This document shows, piece after piece, positions 25,685 through 34,608 of a DNA stretch of 64,000 bases. Under the pieces are notes generated by a model. It made no database searches. It saw only the letters and a program-made list of their open reading frames with translations, and had not been told where the DNA came from. Origin of the DNA: Caryophanales bacterium UBA4278 (GTDB lineage Bacteria; Bacillota_I; Bacilli_A; RFN20; CAG-826); contig DGVS01000007.1 of assembly GCA_002395065.1 (NCBI GenBank), positions 62,001-126,000 of the forward strand. The letters run 5' to 3'. The position numbers and the translations under genes were made by a program. Position 1 is the first letter of the stretch. Every line of letters begins with the position of its first letter.

Positions 25685-26545
25685 TTAAATCTTTAGATCA
25701 ACAGTTTCAGAGATGTAATAGTGATAATTATATTCATCACAATACTCTTGGATTTCTTTCTTTAAAGTGTTGTTTTTTGTGTACTCAATAAAGAGAACAT
25801 CTCCATAATATCTCATGAATTTAACAACACTAATGAGATACTCTTTTTCTTTTGCTATTTGTCTAGAGAAGACATTGTTTTCATAATCATCAATCTTGGA
25901 GAAGATACATTCTTGAGCATACGCTTTAATCTTTGATAATTCAGGACGATTTTCGTCTTTCATTCTTTCAAGAAAATCAGTTCCTGAATTAATCATGAGT
26001 TTCATTCCAGTGGAACTAAGATCATTTAGCATCTTCAAACAACCTTGATAGATGTCTTCTTTATTAATGTCGCTTCCTTGATAGACTTCGGACACAATAT
26101 AGTAAACATCAAAGTTATCCATAAAGATTCCATCTGCACCAAGATCTTTAAGTCTATTAGCTTCGCTTAGGATATGTTCTTGCCAGAAAGAGTTAGATAC
26201 ATCAACCCACCTTTCATCTGGCCAGTTTTCATAATCCATAAATGTTAAATCTTTATACGTTTCATAATATGAACGATATTTCTCTAGTGATCCAACCGAT
26301 AAATAAGCATAAATAAAGCAATCACTTTGTTTAAGTGTAGAAATAGCGTTCGTATTAAAGCTATCTAAATCAATCGCGACATTTGGATAGTTCTTAATTT
26401 TATTAACACTACTTGAATCACATCCAAGAAAAACTCCATATTTTAGTGGAGCGGTGTATTCCCCTTTGGATGTTTTCTTTTTTGAAGAATTACATCCAGA
26501 TAAAGAAAGCGCTAATAACGGAATTAAAAACAGAAGTTTTTTCAT
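25685..26545 (-). CDS. GH114/TM1410-like lipoprotein, putative glycosidase
   Basis: A 286-residue lipoprotein: signal peptide with lipobox LSLSGC (Cys18), a short Lys/Ser linker, then a TIM-barrel domain of the TM1410/endo-alpha-1,4-polygalactosaminidase (GH114-like) family. Characteristic stretches are AYLSVGSLEKYR, WVDVSN, and LGADGIFMDNFDVYY, with the acidic residues that would form the active site. It probably cleaves an amino-sugar polymer outside the cell. A -10-like TAGAAT lies 8 bases before the ATG and there is no Shine-Dalgarno site, so the mRNA may be leaderless. Confidence 0.82.
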   Translation of the reverse strand: MKKLLFLIPLLALSLSGCNSSKKKTSKGEYTAPLKYGVFLGCDSSSVNKIKNYPNVAIDLDSFNTNAISTLKQSDCFIYAYLSVGSLEKYRSYYETYKDLTFMDYENWPDERWVDVSNSFWQEHILSEANRLKDLGADGIFMDNFDVYYIVSEVYQGSDINKEDIYQGCLKMLNDLSSTGMKLMINSGTDFLERMKDENRPELSKIKAYAQECIFSKIDDYENNVFSRQIAKEKEYLISVVKFMRYYGDVLFIEYTKNNTLKKEIQEYCDEYNYHYYISETVDLKI

Positions 26546-26690
26546 GCGCCTATATTCTACACACTCGCATAAAAGTGTCCCACGAAAAATTTTTATATTT
26601 CAATGAAATATCTTTTTAATGAATGAAAAATTTGGTCATTTTTTACGAATAGAGATATTAAAAGCTTTTTGAGTGAAAGGAGAAACTAGT

Positions 26691-27047
26691 ATGAAAAAGA
26701 AATCAAAACATGCCCCATTAAGAAGAAGGCACGAATTTAGATACCATAAAGTTCCGGTAGTTTTAGATAGTGGACATATTTTTAATATTAAGCATCCGGC
26801 ATATATCTTTTTAGAAAAAGGAAATATCTTTATTTATGTGTCTTTAACCCACTCTAAAAAAGTAGGAGAAAATATTGTTATAGAACTTAAGAAAAATCCT
26901 AATTCAAAAGACCAATCAAAATCATATTGGATTGTTGAATTTAAAGAAGATACAAAAAATCGCTTCGGAAGAAAGCTTCCTGATTGGAAAATCGATAAGT
27001 TTGATGATTTGAATATTTTAAATGAATATAAAAAAAGCAAGGAATAA
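26691..27047 (+). CDS. small basic protein of unknown function
   Basis: A 118-residue soluble protein beginning with a very basic segment (MKKKSKHAPLRRRHEFRY), then strands such as AYIFLEKGNIFIYVSLTHSK and a charged C-terminus with FGRKLPDWKID. I do not recognise the family. The basic start suggests nucleic-acid contact. AAAGGAG at 26677-26683 selects the ATG at 26691 over a GTG start upstream. It sits in the accessory region before the RhuM-PLD gene, and a mobile-element or defence role is possible but unproven. Confidence 0.6.
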   Translation: MKKKSKHAPLRRRHEFRYHKVPVVLDSGHIFNIKHPAYIFLEKGNIFIYVSLTHSKKVGENIVIELKKNPNSKDQSKSYWIVEFKEDTKNRFGRKLPDWKIDKFDDLNILNEYKKSKE

Positions 27048-27067
27048 GTCCTTGCAATAGGTTTTTA
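27036..27067 (+). terminator. weak terminator overlapping the end of the basic-protein gene
   Basis: The perfect stem GCAAGGA/TCCTTGC with a 5-base loop spans the stop codon, and a short T-run follows after AATAGG. Confidence 0.5.
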
Positions 27068-27125
27068 TCCTTTTTAAACCCAATTTATTTCGTTGATGCG
27101 GTGTACCTTCACCATAAGGAGCATC

Positions 27126-27281
27126 ATGCTTTTCGTTGGCCCCAATAGGTATGACCAACGAACAGGCGATTCTGTCACCTCGAACTTATTTCGGCTTATT
27201 GACACAGGAATACTAGTTCCAACAAATCGCCCGGTTCATATTAAAGCAAACACTATTTTCTTTGTAAAGAACTTATTTTAA
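27126..27281 (+). CDS. possible 51-residue small ORF
   Basis: An ATG at 27126 with AAGGAG at 27116-27121 opens a 51-residue frame with no recognisable domain. The complementary strand is also open in one frame here. This may be a remnant or chance ORF; it is listed because of the well-placed ribosome site. Confidence 0.2.
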   Translation: MLFVGPNRYDQRTGDSVTSNLFRLIDTGILVPTNRPVHIKANTIFFVKNLF

Positions 27282-27489
27282 AAGATTATGTCATCGTTTC
27301 GAACTGGTATTGATATCAAAACTTATCTTATTAGATTAAAAAATATTTTGCTTAAATTAATATTATTATTCTACCAAGTATATATATCTACCAATTAATA
27401 ATATTAATTAAAGCAACATATATCCCCCTCTTGACAGATATATTACCCCTTGTGCTTAAATGCGTGTTAAATCAATAAAGGAGAACAAT
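27282..27489. promoter_or_regulatory. AT-rich upstream region of the RhuM-PLD gene
   Basis: It contains an 11-bp inverted repeat TTAATATTATT/AATAATATTAA (around 27357-27367 and 27399-27411) that encloses two direct CTACCAA copies about 17 bases apart, then a consensus -35 box TTGACA at 27431-27436 without a convincing -10 box, and AAAGGAG at 27478-27484. The symmetric layout suggests an operator for an autoregulating DNA-binding protein. Confidence 0.4.
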
Positions 27490-28365
27490 ATGGAAAATTT
27501 AGAAATTGTAAAATTCAATAATGGAGACTTTGAATTAGATGTCAAAGTGTCTCCGAACGAAGATACCGTCTGGCTTTCTAAAGAACAAATGGGTTTGCTA
27601 TTTGATCGTGATAGAAGCGTTATTTCTAGACATATCAAACACATTTTCATGGAAAAGGAATTAGATGAAAAAAGCAACGTGCATTTTTTGCACATTGCCG
27701 TTTCTGACAAACCAGTTCCATTTTATAGCTTAGATGTCATTATTTCTGTCGGTTATCGTGTCCACTCTAAAAAAGGTGTTATTTTTCGCAAGTGGGCGAA
27801 TCGCATTTTAAAAGATTATTTGATTAAAGGTTATGTTGTTAATCCGAAAAAGATTGAGATAACGGTGGACGATTGGAATGCGTTAAACACCCAAGTGAAA
27901 TATCTTGAAAATAAAATCGAAAAAATCGAAGAAAACATTTCAAAACGTGAAATATCAGACCAACTTTTCTTTGAAGGCGAATTTTATAATGCTGCAAATT
28001 ATCTAAGTGGAATATTAAAAAGTGCGAAACAAAGTGTTGCAATCATCGATCCATATTTTGATGCTATTGCGATGGAATACTTAAAATACATTAAAAATGG
28101 AATACGCATTGAAATATTTACATCAATCGAGAAGTTAATTAATGATTTCGAAGTTCAAAAATTTCGAAAGCAAAACTCAAACTTTAAGGTGTTTATTACG
28201 CATTCTTTTCACGATCGATTCATTATTATTGACCAAACAAAATGTTATCAAATTGGAACATCTTTAAATTCTTTAGGAAACAAAACATTTGGTGTTACAC
28301 AAATAAAAGATGCCGAATATATCGACATCCTTCAAAATCGAGTCAATCAAAGCAAAATAGCTTAA
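27490..28365 (+). CDS. RhuM family N-terminus fused to PLD-like nuclease domain
   Basis: A 291-residue protein in two parts. Residues about 1-130 are RhuM-like (NGDFELDVKVSPNEDTVWLS, DRSVISRHIKHIF, SLDVIISVGYRVHSKKG), a DNA-binding-like domain common in accessory islands. A coiled coil follows (about 133-160), then a C-terminal domain with AIIDPYFD and FHDRFIIID plus IGTSLNSLG, matching PLD-like proteins where HxR stands for HxK. AAAGGAG selects the ATG at 27490 over the frame opening at 27460. The family role is unproven; the layout would suit a DNA-sensing nuclease or toxin in phage defence. It overlaps the converging PAP2 gene by 4 bases. Confidence 0.75.
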   Translation: MENLEIVKFNNGDFELDVKVSPNEDTVWLSKEQMGLLFDRDRSVISRHIKHIFMEKELDEKSNVHFLHIAVSDKPVPFYSLDVIISVGYRVHSKKGVIFRKWANRILKDYLIKGYVVNPKKIEITVDDWNALNTQVKYLENKIEKIEENISKREISDQLFFEGEFYNAANYLSGILKSAKQSVAIIDPYFDAIAMEYLKYIKNGIRIEIFTSIEKLINDFEVQKFRKQNSNFKVFITHSFHDRFIIIDQTKCYQIGTSLNSLGNKTFGVTQIKDAEYIDILQNRVNQSKIA

Positions 28366-29252
28366 TTTTTCTCGAGTTTTCTTTCTGCGTATATCACGCA
28401 TTCATTTGCACACACAATCATCAAAATAGTGAGAATCGCTCCCATTGAGACATCGCTTAAGAAGTGTGCACCAACAAGAATTCTAGAGAATGAAACAAGA
28501 ATGACCCACACAAATGATCCATAAAGCAATGGAAGTTGAATCTTGTCTTGTCCTTTTACGAAGTAAGGAACAAGTAATGCAAACATAATCGTAAGTGCGC
28601 TTCCACCAGCGTGTCCGCTTGGGAAAGATTTAAATTCTTCACTAGTTAATCCAGTTAGAGACATCAAATCCTTATAGTTTTTACATGGCTGATACCAGTT
28701 ATGGAAATCAATGGCTTCATATAATGTTAGACTTCTATATCTTGGGCGGTGGAAGATACTTTTTAAAAGAGTTACTCCTGGAACAAGCGCCATAAAAATA
28801 AAGAAGGCACTGATTAATAAAATAATCCAAATTCCTTTTCGATCCGTTTTGTTAAACAAGTAATATCCAAGATAAGTCATCCCAGATGCAAATGGAACAA
28901 CAATTATGTATCCAACCCATTTTATAGATGGATTATAAAATCCGTTTGCTCCAAAGAACTCTCTTCCAGCGAAGAAGATGTTTAATCCAAAACAGGCCAC
29001 ACATAGAACAATAAAAACAACATTGTATCCAATCTTATATTGCTTTTTTAAGGCAATAGATAAGAAGCCTCCTCCAATAAAGGAGAGCAATAAGTATCCT
29101 GGAAGTGTTCCAATGGAGGAAACAAATAATCCAAAGGCGTTGTCTCGAGAAAAGATTGCTTGTGAGACTTGTTCATCAAAAAACGTACCAAGAACAAAAG
29201 TAATTACAAAGAATCCAAGAATAATGTATAGATTTAGACGTAATTTTTTCAT
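28362..29252 (-). CDS. PAP2-family membrane phosphatase
   Basis: A 296-residue protein with about seven hydrophobic segments and the three PAP2 catalytic motifs: KSIFHRPRYRSL (K-x6-RP), FPSGHAGGS (PSGH) and SRILVGAHFLSDVSMG (SR-x5-H-x3-D). Members dephosphorylate lipid phosphates such as phosphatidic acid, phosphatidylglycerol phosphate or undecaprenyl pyrophosphate at the outer membrane face. Which of these is used here cannot be told. Confidence 0.9.
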   Translation of the reverse strand: MKKLRLNLYIILGFFVITFVLGTFFDEQVSQAIFSRDNAFGLFVSSIGTLPGYLLLSFIGGGFLSIALKKQYKIGYNVVFIVLCVACFGLNIFFAGREFFGANGFYNPSIKWVGYIIVVPFASGMTYLGYYLFNKTDRKGIWIILLISAFFIFMALVPGVTLLKSIFHRPRYRSLTLYEAIDFHNWYQPCKNYKDLMSLTGLTSEEFKSFPSGHAGGSALTIMFALLVPYFVKGQDKIQLPLLYGSFVWVILVSFSRILVGAHFLSDVSMGAILTILMIVCANECVIYAERKLEKN

Positions 29253-29557
29253 TTCAAAAACCTATCTTTCGAAAATATTTTAAAAAAAATTTTTCATCTA
29301 ATAAAGAATCTTCTCTTTTTGTGAATTTTCAATTAACAACATTCTAAAGAATCATTCGAATCAATCGACACAAAAAGTGAAGAGTCTGTGTTCAATAAAT
29401 ATATATTATTTAATCTTTTTTGCACCACTAACATGTTAGTTGTCTAAACAATTAACAAATTCTTCTTACTTGTGATATGAGCGCTAGTGTATAATCAATA
29501 ATACACTTGTTAATGTGAGAGTGTATACACACACATTACCTTAAGGAAACCACTACT
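29253..29557. promoter_or_regulatory. 305-base divergent region upstream of the C11 protease gene
   Basis: It holds a 14-base palindrome ACTAACATGTTAGT near 29427-29440, a TATAAT near 29492 with hairpin-forming GTGTAT/ATACAC repeats around it, a further GTGTATACACACAC tract, and AAGGAAA as ribosome site about 10 bases before the ATG at 29558. No RNA gene was recognised. The palindrome upstream of the -10 box looks like an operator. Confidence 0.4.
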
Positions 29558-32500
29558 ATGAAAAACCTATTCAAAACAAGAAGAACAAAAATCTATCTTG
29601 GCATTATTGCAAGTGCTGTCTTTGCAGTAACAATTGCTTTATTTGCCAATTTCAAACCATCTTTATTTAGAAATGCATCCGCTGCCAATGATTACACAAT
29701 TACATTTAATCGTAATAACGGTGGTGCCGGTTTCCCTTCTTCATATGGTAGTGGCACAAATAGTAGTGGTCATACAAGCAGAGGCAATCAAATCTCTTTC
29801 ACATATAACAATGCAAAATCAACCTCCGGCAAGTTCTGTACTTTAGCTAATGGAGGTTATTTATATAACTTAACAGCCATTACTGGATTAGAATCAGTGG
29901 AGATCGGATTTAGTGGTGGTTCACTTTCTTTATATTCCAGTAAATCTACGACATTTGATGGTGATGCTGAGTCATTAACTACTGAATCAGCTTTATCAAT
30001 CGCTGCCAACTATGACTATTTTAAGCTAGTTGCTAGCGGTGAAACTGCTATTGAATACATTAAAGTTTTCTATACTTGTTCTGCTCGTGAAGAACAATCA
30101 TATTATGTGAAGGTTAATGAAACCTCACAAGTAACAAGTGGCCAATATTTGATTGTCTATGAGAGCGGAAGTGTTGCTTTAAATCTTCAAACTGAAGAAG
30201 ATGTGGCAAATAACGGTACATCGGTTACTATTGTCGAAGACAAGATCGAGTCTACATCGGCAACAGATGTTTTAGCATTTACTTTAGATGATACTAATGG
30301 ATCTCTATTGGCTCCTTGTGGAAAATACATTACTCACACTGGATCTAAAAATACATTGAATTTCTCTGATTCTGCTGTTGGACACGATATTTCCGTTGAA
30401 GACGGTGTCGCAAACATTGAAGTTACATCTCAAAGTTATCATATTGCTTATAACAACAATACTGATCAAAAGCGATTTAGATATTACCTGAATTCTGCTG
30501 CTAATGTCGCGTTATTTAAATTGAATGGTGAATCCGGCGGAGGCACTGTAGTAACAAACTATACCATTACCTATATGAGCAATGGTGGTACTGGAACAAT
30601 GGAACCTACAAGTGGCACCAATCCAGTTGTTGCTTCATGTTCATTCACTGCACCATCTGGTCAAGAATTCTCTAAATGGAATACAGCTGCAAATGGCAGC
30701 GGAACCGATGTCGCTGTTGGCACAGCCTTAAGTGCTGATACTACCTTATATGCTATTTGGGAGGCTTCTTCCTCTGGAGGTAGTTCAACATTCGAACTTT
30801 TCTCTGGAACAATTGAAGAAGGCGATTACATTATTACCTATGATGACTGTGCAATGAATACTACAGTAACATCGACACGTTTACAATATTATTCTGTCAC
30901 ACCTGTCAATGACGTGATTACTGACCCAAGTGATGATATTATCTGGCACATTGCCAAAAGCGGTAATTACTGGACTCTTTATAACGAAGAAGTTGAAGCT
31001 TATGTTGCTTCAACTGGTGCAAAAAACAAAGCACAAATGCTTGAAGATGGTACAGATGATAAATCTTTATGGTCAATTACTGGTTCTGAAACTTATGAGT
31101 TTGTTAATAAACAAAACGCAAGCAGTGGTGTTAATGCAAATTTAAGAAAAAATGGAACATACGGATTTGCATGTTATTCTTCGAGTACAGGTGGCGAATT
31201 AACTCTGTACAAATCTGTAGAAGCCACTCCACAAGGACCAATCTCGGTGAGCGGTGTTTCACTTAACCATGTTTCGGCAGAGATTACCAATGAAACTGGA
31301 ATTCAACTTTCTGCCACAATTTCTCCAAACAATGCTACGAACCAAAATGTATCTTGGTCATCAGATAAACCCGGTATCGCTTCTGTTGATCAGTCTGGAA
31401 ATGTTACAGGTGTTTCTGCTGGCACAGCCATTATTACTGTAACAACCGAAGATGGCAATAAGACCGCCACTTGTGAAGTGACGGTTACGATGATTGTTCA
31501 CGTTACAGGCGTGTCTTTAGATCATACATCTTTAGATTTGCATCCAGGTGAACAAGACAGTTTAACAGCAACCGTTTCGCCGTCAAATGCAAGCAATAAG
31601 AATGTTACGTGGTCGACAAATGCATCTAGTGTTGCAACCGTTAATAACGGAACTGTTACTGCAGTTTCCGCTGGTACGGCAACAATTACCATCACAACTG
31701 TTGATGGAAGCAAAACGGCTCAGTGCACCGTGACTGTAACAAATATCGCCGTTACTGGTATTTCATTAAATAAAAATTCATTAACACTTGATCGTCCAGG
31801 ATCAGAGACATTAACTGCAACAATTGCCCCTTCAAATGCATCGAATAAAAATGTTAATTGGAGCTCCGGAAATACAAATGTTGCTACAGTCAGTGGTGGC
31901 ACAGTTACTGCTGTTGGCACAGGTACAACAATCATTACCGCAACATCTGCTGCTGACAATACAAAATATGCAACTTGTACTGTTACAGTTAACCCTGTGA
32001 ATGTTTCAAGCGTTTCATTGAATAAAAATGCTTTAAGTTTAGGTGTTGGCGCCAAAGAAACATTAACAGCAACTGTGTCTCCTTCAAATGCAGATAATAC
32101 CAATATTAATTGGTCGACAAGTGATTCTGGTGTAGCTACCGTTACTAACGGAGAGGTTACAGGTGTTGCAGCTGGTACCGCAACTATTACCGCTACATCA
32201 GCAGCTGATAGCTCCAAGAAAGCCACATGTACTGTTACCGTCACAAGTCAAAGTCCTGTTTCATCCTATACAATAGAATTTAAGGTTGGAACTGGTGACG
32301 GAAGTACGTTGTCAGATACTACCGAAAACTCGACTTACATCGAATCTGGTTCGGAATACGTCAATAGTATTTCTTATGCTAATAAGGTGTATGGCCCCGG
32401 ATCTTATGGATTAAAACTCGGTGCTTCTAGTAGTGCTGGTTCACTTACGCTTTCTATTGATAGCACAGAAGTTTCAACAATTGTTGTTAACGCTAAGTTA

Positions 32501-34129
32501 TATCGTTCAGATAAATCTGCTACATTGGATGTAAATTCAACCGGCGCTCAAAGTGTTGGTTCATCATTCACTGACTACACATATACCATTGATGACACAA
32601 TTACTTCTATTACCCTCGGATCAACAAAATATATTTGGATTTCTGGCGTGACTGTGAATATCAAGAATTCAACACCTATAAATCCAACATCCATCTCGAT
32701 TGATCCATCAAGCCTTGAATTAGGAAAAGGTGGAAACAGAAACTTAATTGTTAATTACACCCCATCAAATGCTAACCAAAATAAGGAAGTTACCTGGACT
32801 CGTTATAGTGGTAGTTCTAATATTTCTGTTGATCAGAATGGTTTGGTTACCGTTTCTTCAAATGCTTCAGTTGGAAATAGCGCGGTAATTCGTGCAACAT
32901 TAACTAATTTAACAAGCATTTATGCACAGTGCACAGTTACTGTCACAGATGTACAAAAAGCTAAATACACAGTTCTCTTGTATCTCTGTGGATCAACCCT
33001 TGAATATGGTAAGAATAATTCTGGAAACTATCAACTTTGGGGTTCCGCAACCGATGATATGAGAGAGATTCTCAACGCGTCTGGAACATACAAAAGTGAT
33101 GTCAACATTGTTGTTGAAACAGGCGGCTCGAAGAAATGGGAAACTACCTATGGCGTTTCTAAGGACAAATTAGAGGTCCGACATGTCTCTGGAAGTTCTT
33201 ATGTTAAGGATTCTCCAAGTACTATTACTACTCAAGCAAACATGGGTGAAGCATCAACGCTTCAGACATTCCTTGAATACGGTTTAACAACTTATCCAGC
33301 CGATAAGACAGCTTTGATTCTTTGGGATCACGGCGGTGCTATGACAGGTGTTTGTTGTGATGATAACTATAGTATGGAATGTTTGACAGCGGCTGAAGTC
33401 AAATCTGCCGTTAGCGGAGCCCTATCTAATTGTGGAATGTCTGGACAAAAACTTGAATGGATTGGTTACGATGCATGTTTAATGGGTGTTGCTGATATTG
33501 CGTCAATCAACTCTGATTACTTTAATTACATGGTTGCATCTCAAGAATCAGAACCTGGTGATGGTTGGGATTATACAACTTGGGTTTCTAGCCTGTATAA
33601 CAATCCAACTAATACAAGAACAGTCCTTGATAGTATTACAACTAGTTACCGAGCACAGTATGTTGGTGGAACATACACAAATGATGCTACACTTGCAGCT
33701 TATGATTTATCATGTATGTCAGCTTTTACAACTGCTTTCGAGAATTTTGCTTCTCATGTAAGTGGAAGTTGGTCTGGCTTAACGACAGCTTATGATAATT
33801 CGCTTAAGTTTGGCATCGATGATGATAATGATTATATGTACGGTATTGCTGATATGAAGAGCTTTATAAATAATGCTAATACTCAAATTAATGGAATATC
33901 TACATATACCTCAGCTGTGTTAACAGCATTAAATAATCTCGTTATTTACAATAAATACTGCACAGCTTATACAAGTTCTACTGGTTATCCGTGTGGTGTT
34001 TGTGTGTTCATAGCTCATCTTGATAACAGTTACAAACCTTATACAAGAAAAGCTGAATACACGACAAACGATACGAAATTTACTACATGGAGAAATATTA
34101 ATATCAGTAATGGTTCTTGGGGATCATAA
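29558..34129 (+). CDS. giant secreted clostripain-family (C11) protease with Ig-like domains
   Basis: A 1523-residue exported protein. N-terminal signal/anchor (about 10-30), lectin-like or unknown modules, an InlB-type B repeat (about 335-405), four tandem Big_2-like Ig domains (about 563-900), a fifth (about 1043-1128), and a C-terminal clostripain-like peptidase domain from about residue 1135 (KYTVLLYLCGSTLEYG). The catalytic dyad is His1258 in WDHGGA and Cys1307 in GYDACLMG. Clostripain relatives cleave after Arg or Lys. No C-terminal membrane helix is present, unlike the nuclease and the S8 protease in this window, so attachment depends on the N-terminus or Ig domains. Confidence 0.9.
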   Translation: MKNLFKTRRTKIYLGIIASAVFAVTIALFANFKPSLFRNASAANDYTITFNRNNGGAGFPSSYGSGTNSSGHTSRGNQISFTYNNAKSTSGKFCTLANGGYLYNLTAITGLESVEIGFSGGSLSLYSSKSTTFDGDAESLTTESALSIAANYDYFKLVASGETAIEYIKVFYTCSAREEQSYYVKVNETSQVTSGQYLIVYESGSVALNLQTEEDVANNGTSVTIVEDKIESTSATDVLAFTLDDTNGSLLAPCGKYITHTGSKNTLNFSDSAVGHDISVEDGVANIEVTSQSYHIAYNNNTDQKRFRYYLNSAANVALFKLNGESGGGTVVTNYTITYMSNGGTGTMEPTSGTNPVVASCSFTAPSGQEFSKWNTAANGSGTDVAVGTALSADTTLYAIWEASSSGGSSTFELFSGTIEEGDYIITYDDCAMNTTVTSTRLQYYSVTPVNDVITDPSDDIIWHIAKSGNYWTLYNEEVEAYVASTGAKNKAQMLEDGTDDKSLWSITGSETYEFVNKQNASSGVNANLRKNGTYGFACYSSSTGGELTLYKSVEATPQGPISVSGVSLNHVSAEITNETGIQLSATISPNNATNQNVSWSSDKPGIASVDQSGNVTGVSAGTAIITVTTEDGNKTATCEVTVTMIVHVTGVSLDHTSLDLHPGEQDSLTATVSPSNASNKNVTWSTNASSVATVNNGTVTAVSAGTATITITTVDGSKTAQCTVTVTNIAVTGISLNKNSLTLDRPGSETLTATIAPSNASNKNVNWSSGNTNVATVSGGTVTAVGTGTTIITATSAADNTKYATCTVTVNPVNVSSVSLNKNALSLGVGAKETLTATVSPSNADNTNINWSTSDSGVATVTNGEVTGVAAGTATITATSAADSSKKATCTVTVTSQSPVSSYTIEFKVGTGDGSTLSDTTENSTYIESGSEYVNSISYANKVYGPGSYGLKLGASSSAGSLTLSIDSTEVSTIVVNAKLYRSDKSATLDVNSTGAQSVGSSFTDYTYTIDDTITSITLGSTKYIWISGVTVNIKNSTPINPTSISIDPSSLELGKGGNRNLIVNYTPSNANQNKEVTWTRYSGSSNISVDQNGLVTVSSNASVGNSAVIRATLTNLTSIYAQCTVTVTDVQKAKYTVLLYLCGSTLEYGKNNSGNYQLWGSATDDMREILNASGTYKSDVNIVVETGGSKKWETTYGVSKDKLEVRHVSGSSYVKDSPSTITTQANMGEASTLQTFLEYGLTTYPADKTALILWDHGGAMTGVCCDDNYSMECLTAAEVKSAVSGALSNCGMSGQKLEWIGYDACLMGVADIASINSDYFNYMVASQESEPGDGWDYTTWVSSLYNNPTNTRTVLDSITTSYRAQYVGGTYTNDATLAAYDLSCMSAFTTAFENFASHVSGSWSGLTTAYDNSLKFGIDDDNDYMYGIADMKSFINNANTQINGISTYTSAVLTALNNLVIYNKYCTAYTSSTGYPCGVCVFIAHLDNSYKPYTRKAEYTTNDTKFTTWRNINISNGSWGS
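31248..32244 (+). repeat. tandem Ig-like (Big_2) domain repeats within the C11 protease gene
   Basis: Four units of about 80 codons share the pattern V-x-S-L-x-x-x...L-x-A-T-x-x-P-x-N-A-x-N-x-N-V-x-W-S with closing A-T-C-x-V-T-V. They are similar enough in DNA to allow copy-number change. Confidence 0.8.
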
Positions 34130-34197
34130 CTAAACTTTAAAAAAGATAAGCCGATATGAAAGGTAACCTTTCCAATGTCTATGATTTGGGGTACATT

Positions 34198-34390
34198 TCA
34201 ATGATTGGTTTCTAAAGCAACTTTAACAACGAATCTAAAATCCTTGGTTGTTCTCTTTATGTGCATAAAGAAACTATTTCTTTCATGGTTTATAGACGCG
34301 CTAATGTGATACAACTCCTTTCTATCAGCAATGATAAATCGATCATGGAAGGTATTCTTTTCAATTAACTTAGTCGCCTATAACCTTGCA
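34198..34390 (-). pseudogene. remnant of a PLD-like C-terminal domain
   Basis: Read on the minus strand, this stretch encodes NTFHDRFIIADRKELYHISA followed by SINHERNSFF, clearly related to the FHDRFIIID...IGTSLNSLG end of the intact RhuM-PLD protein at 27490-28365 and to the wider PLD-like family. A stop lies about 12 codons upstream of the motif and there is no N-terminal part, so this is a decayed 3' fragment. It ends at the TGA on 34200-34198. Confidence 0.65.
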
Positions 34391-34399
34391 CAAAAAGGC

Positions 34400-34537
34400 A
34401 GAGGCTTGCAAAAGGGCTTGTGTATGTACTGGCTAAATAGTGCTCAGTACTCCGATGTTAGTACCTATTACACAACAAGCGAAACTCGTTTAACAACTTG
34501 GAGATCATTCTGTGTTAATAAAGGTACACACGCTTAA
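34400..34537 (+). pseudogene. remnant of a second clostripain-like C-terminus
   Basis: The frame ending at 34537 encodes GLCMYWLNSAQYSDVSTYY then TTSETRLTTWRSFCVNKG, which parallels the end of the intact C11 protease (GVCVFIAHLDNS, then YTTNDTKFTTWRNINISNG). The rest of the gene is missing. The open frame runs up to 34331 but its first part is antisense to the PLD remnant and is probably not real. The IS element begins 3 bases after the stop. Confidence 0.65.
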
Positions 34538-34608
34538 TCAATAACCAAACTAAAAGCGAGACCTTGTTGGTGAACTAGTCAAGCGAAAGTAGACAATTCA
34601 AATAAGTC

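Noticed and set aside
31720..32244. 174-codon minus-strand frame, alanine/valine rich and repetitive
   Set aside because: It is the mirror of the Ig-like repeats in the C11 protease gene, which explains both its openness and its repetitiveness.
31248..32945. DNA repeats as a mobile or CRISPR-like array
   Set aside because: They are tandem protein domains of about 80 codons that keep the reading frame.
34331..34399. First third of the 68-codon frame ending at 34537 as part of a gene
   Set aside because: This part is antisense to the PLD remnant, and only the segment from about 34400 resembles the C11 C-terminus.
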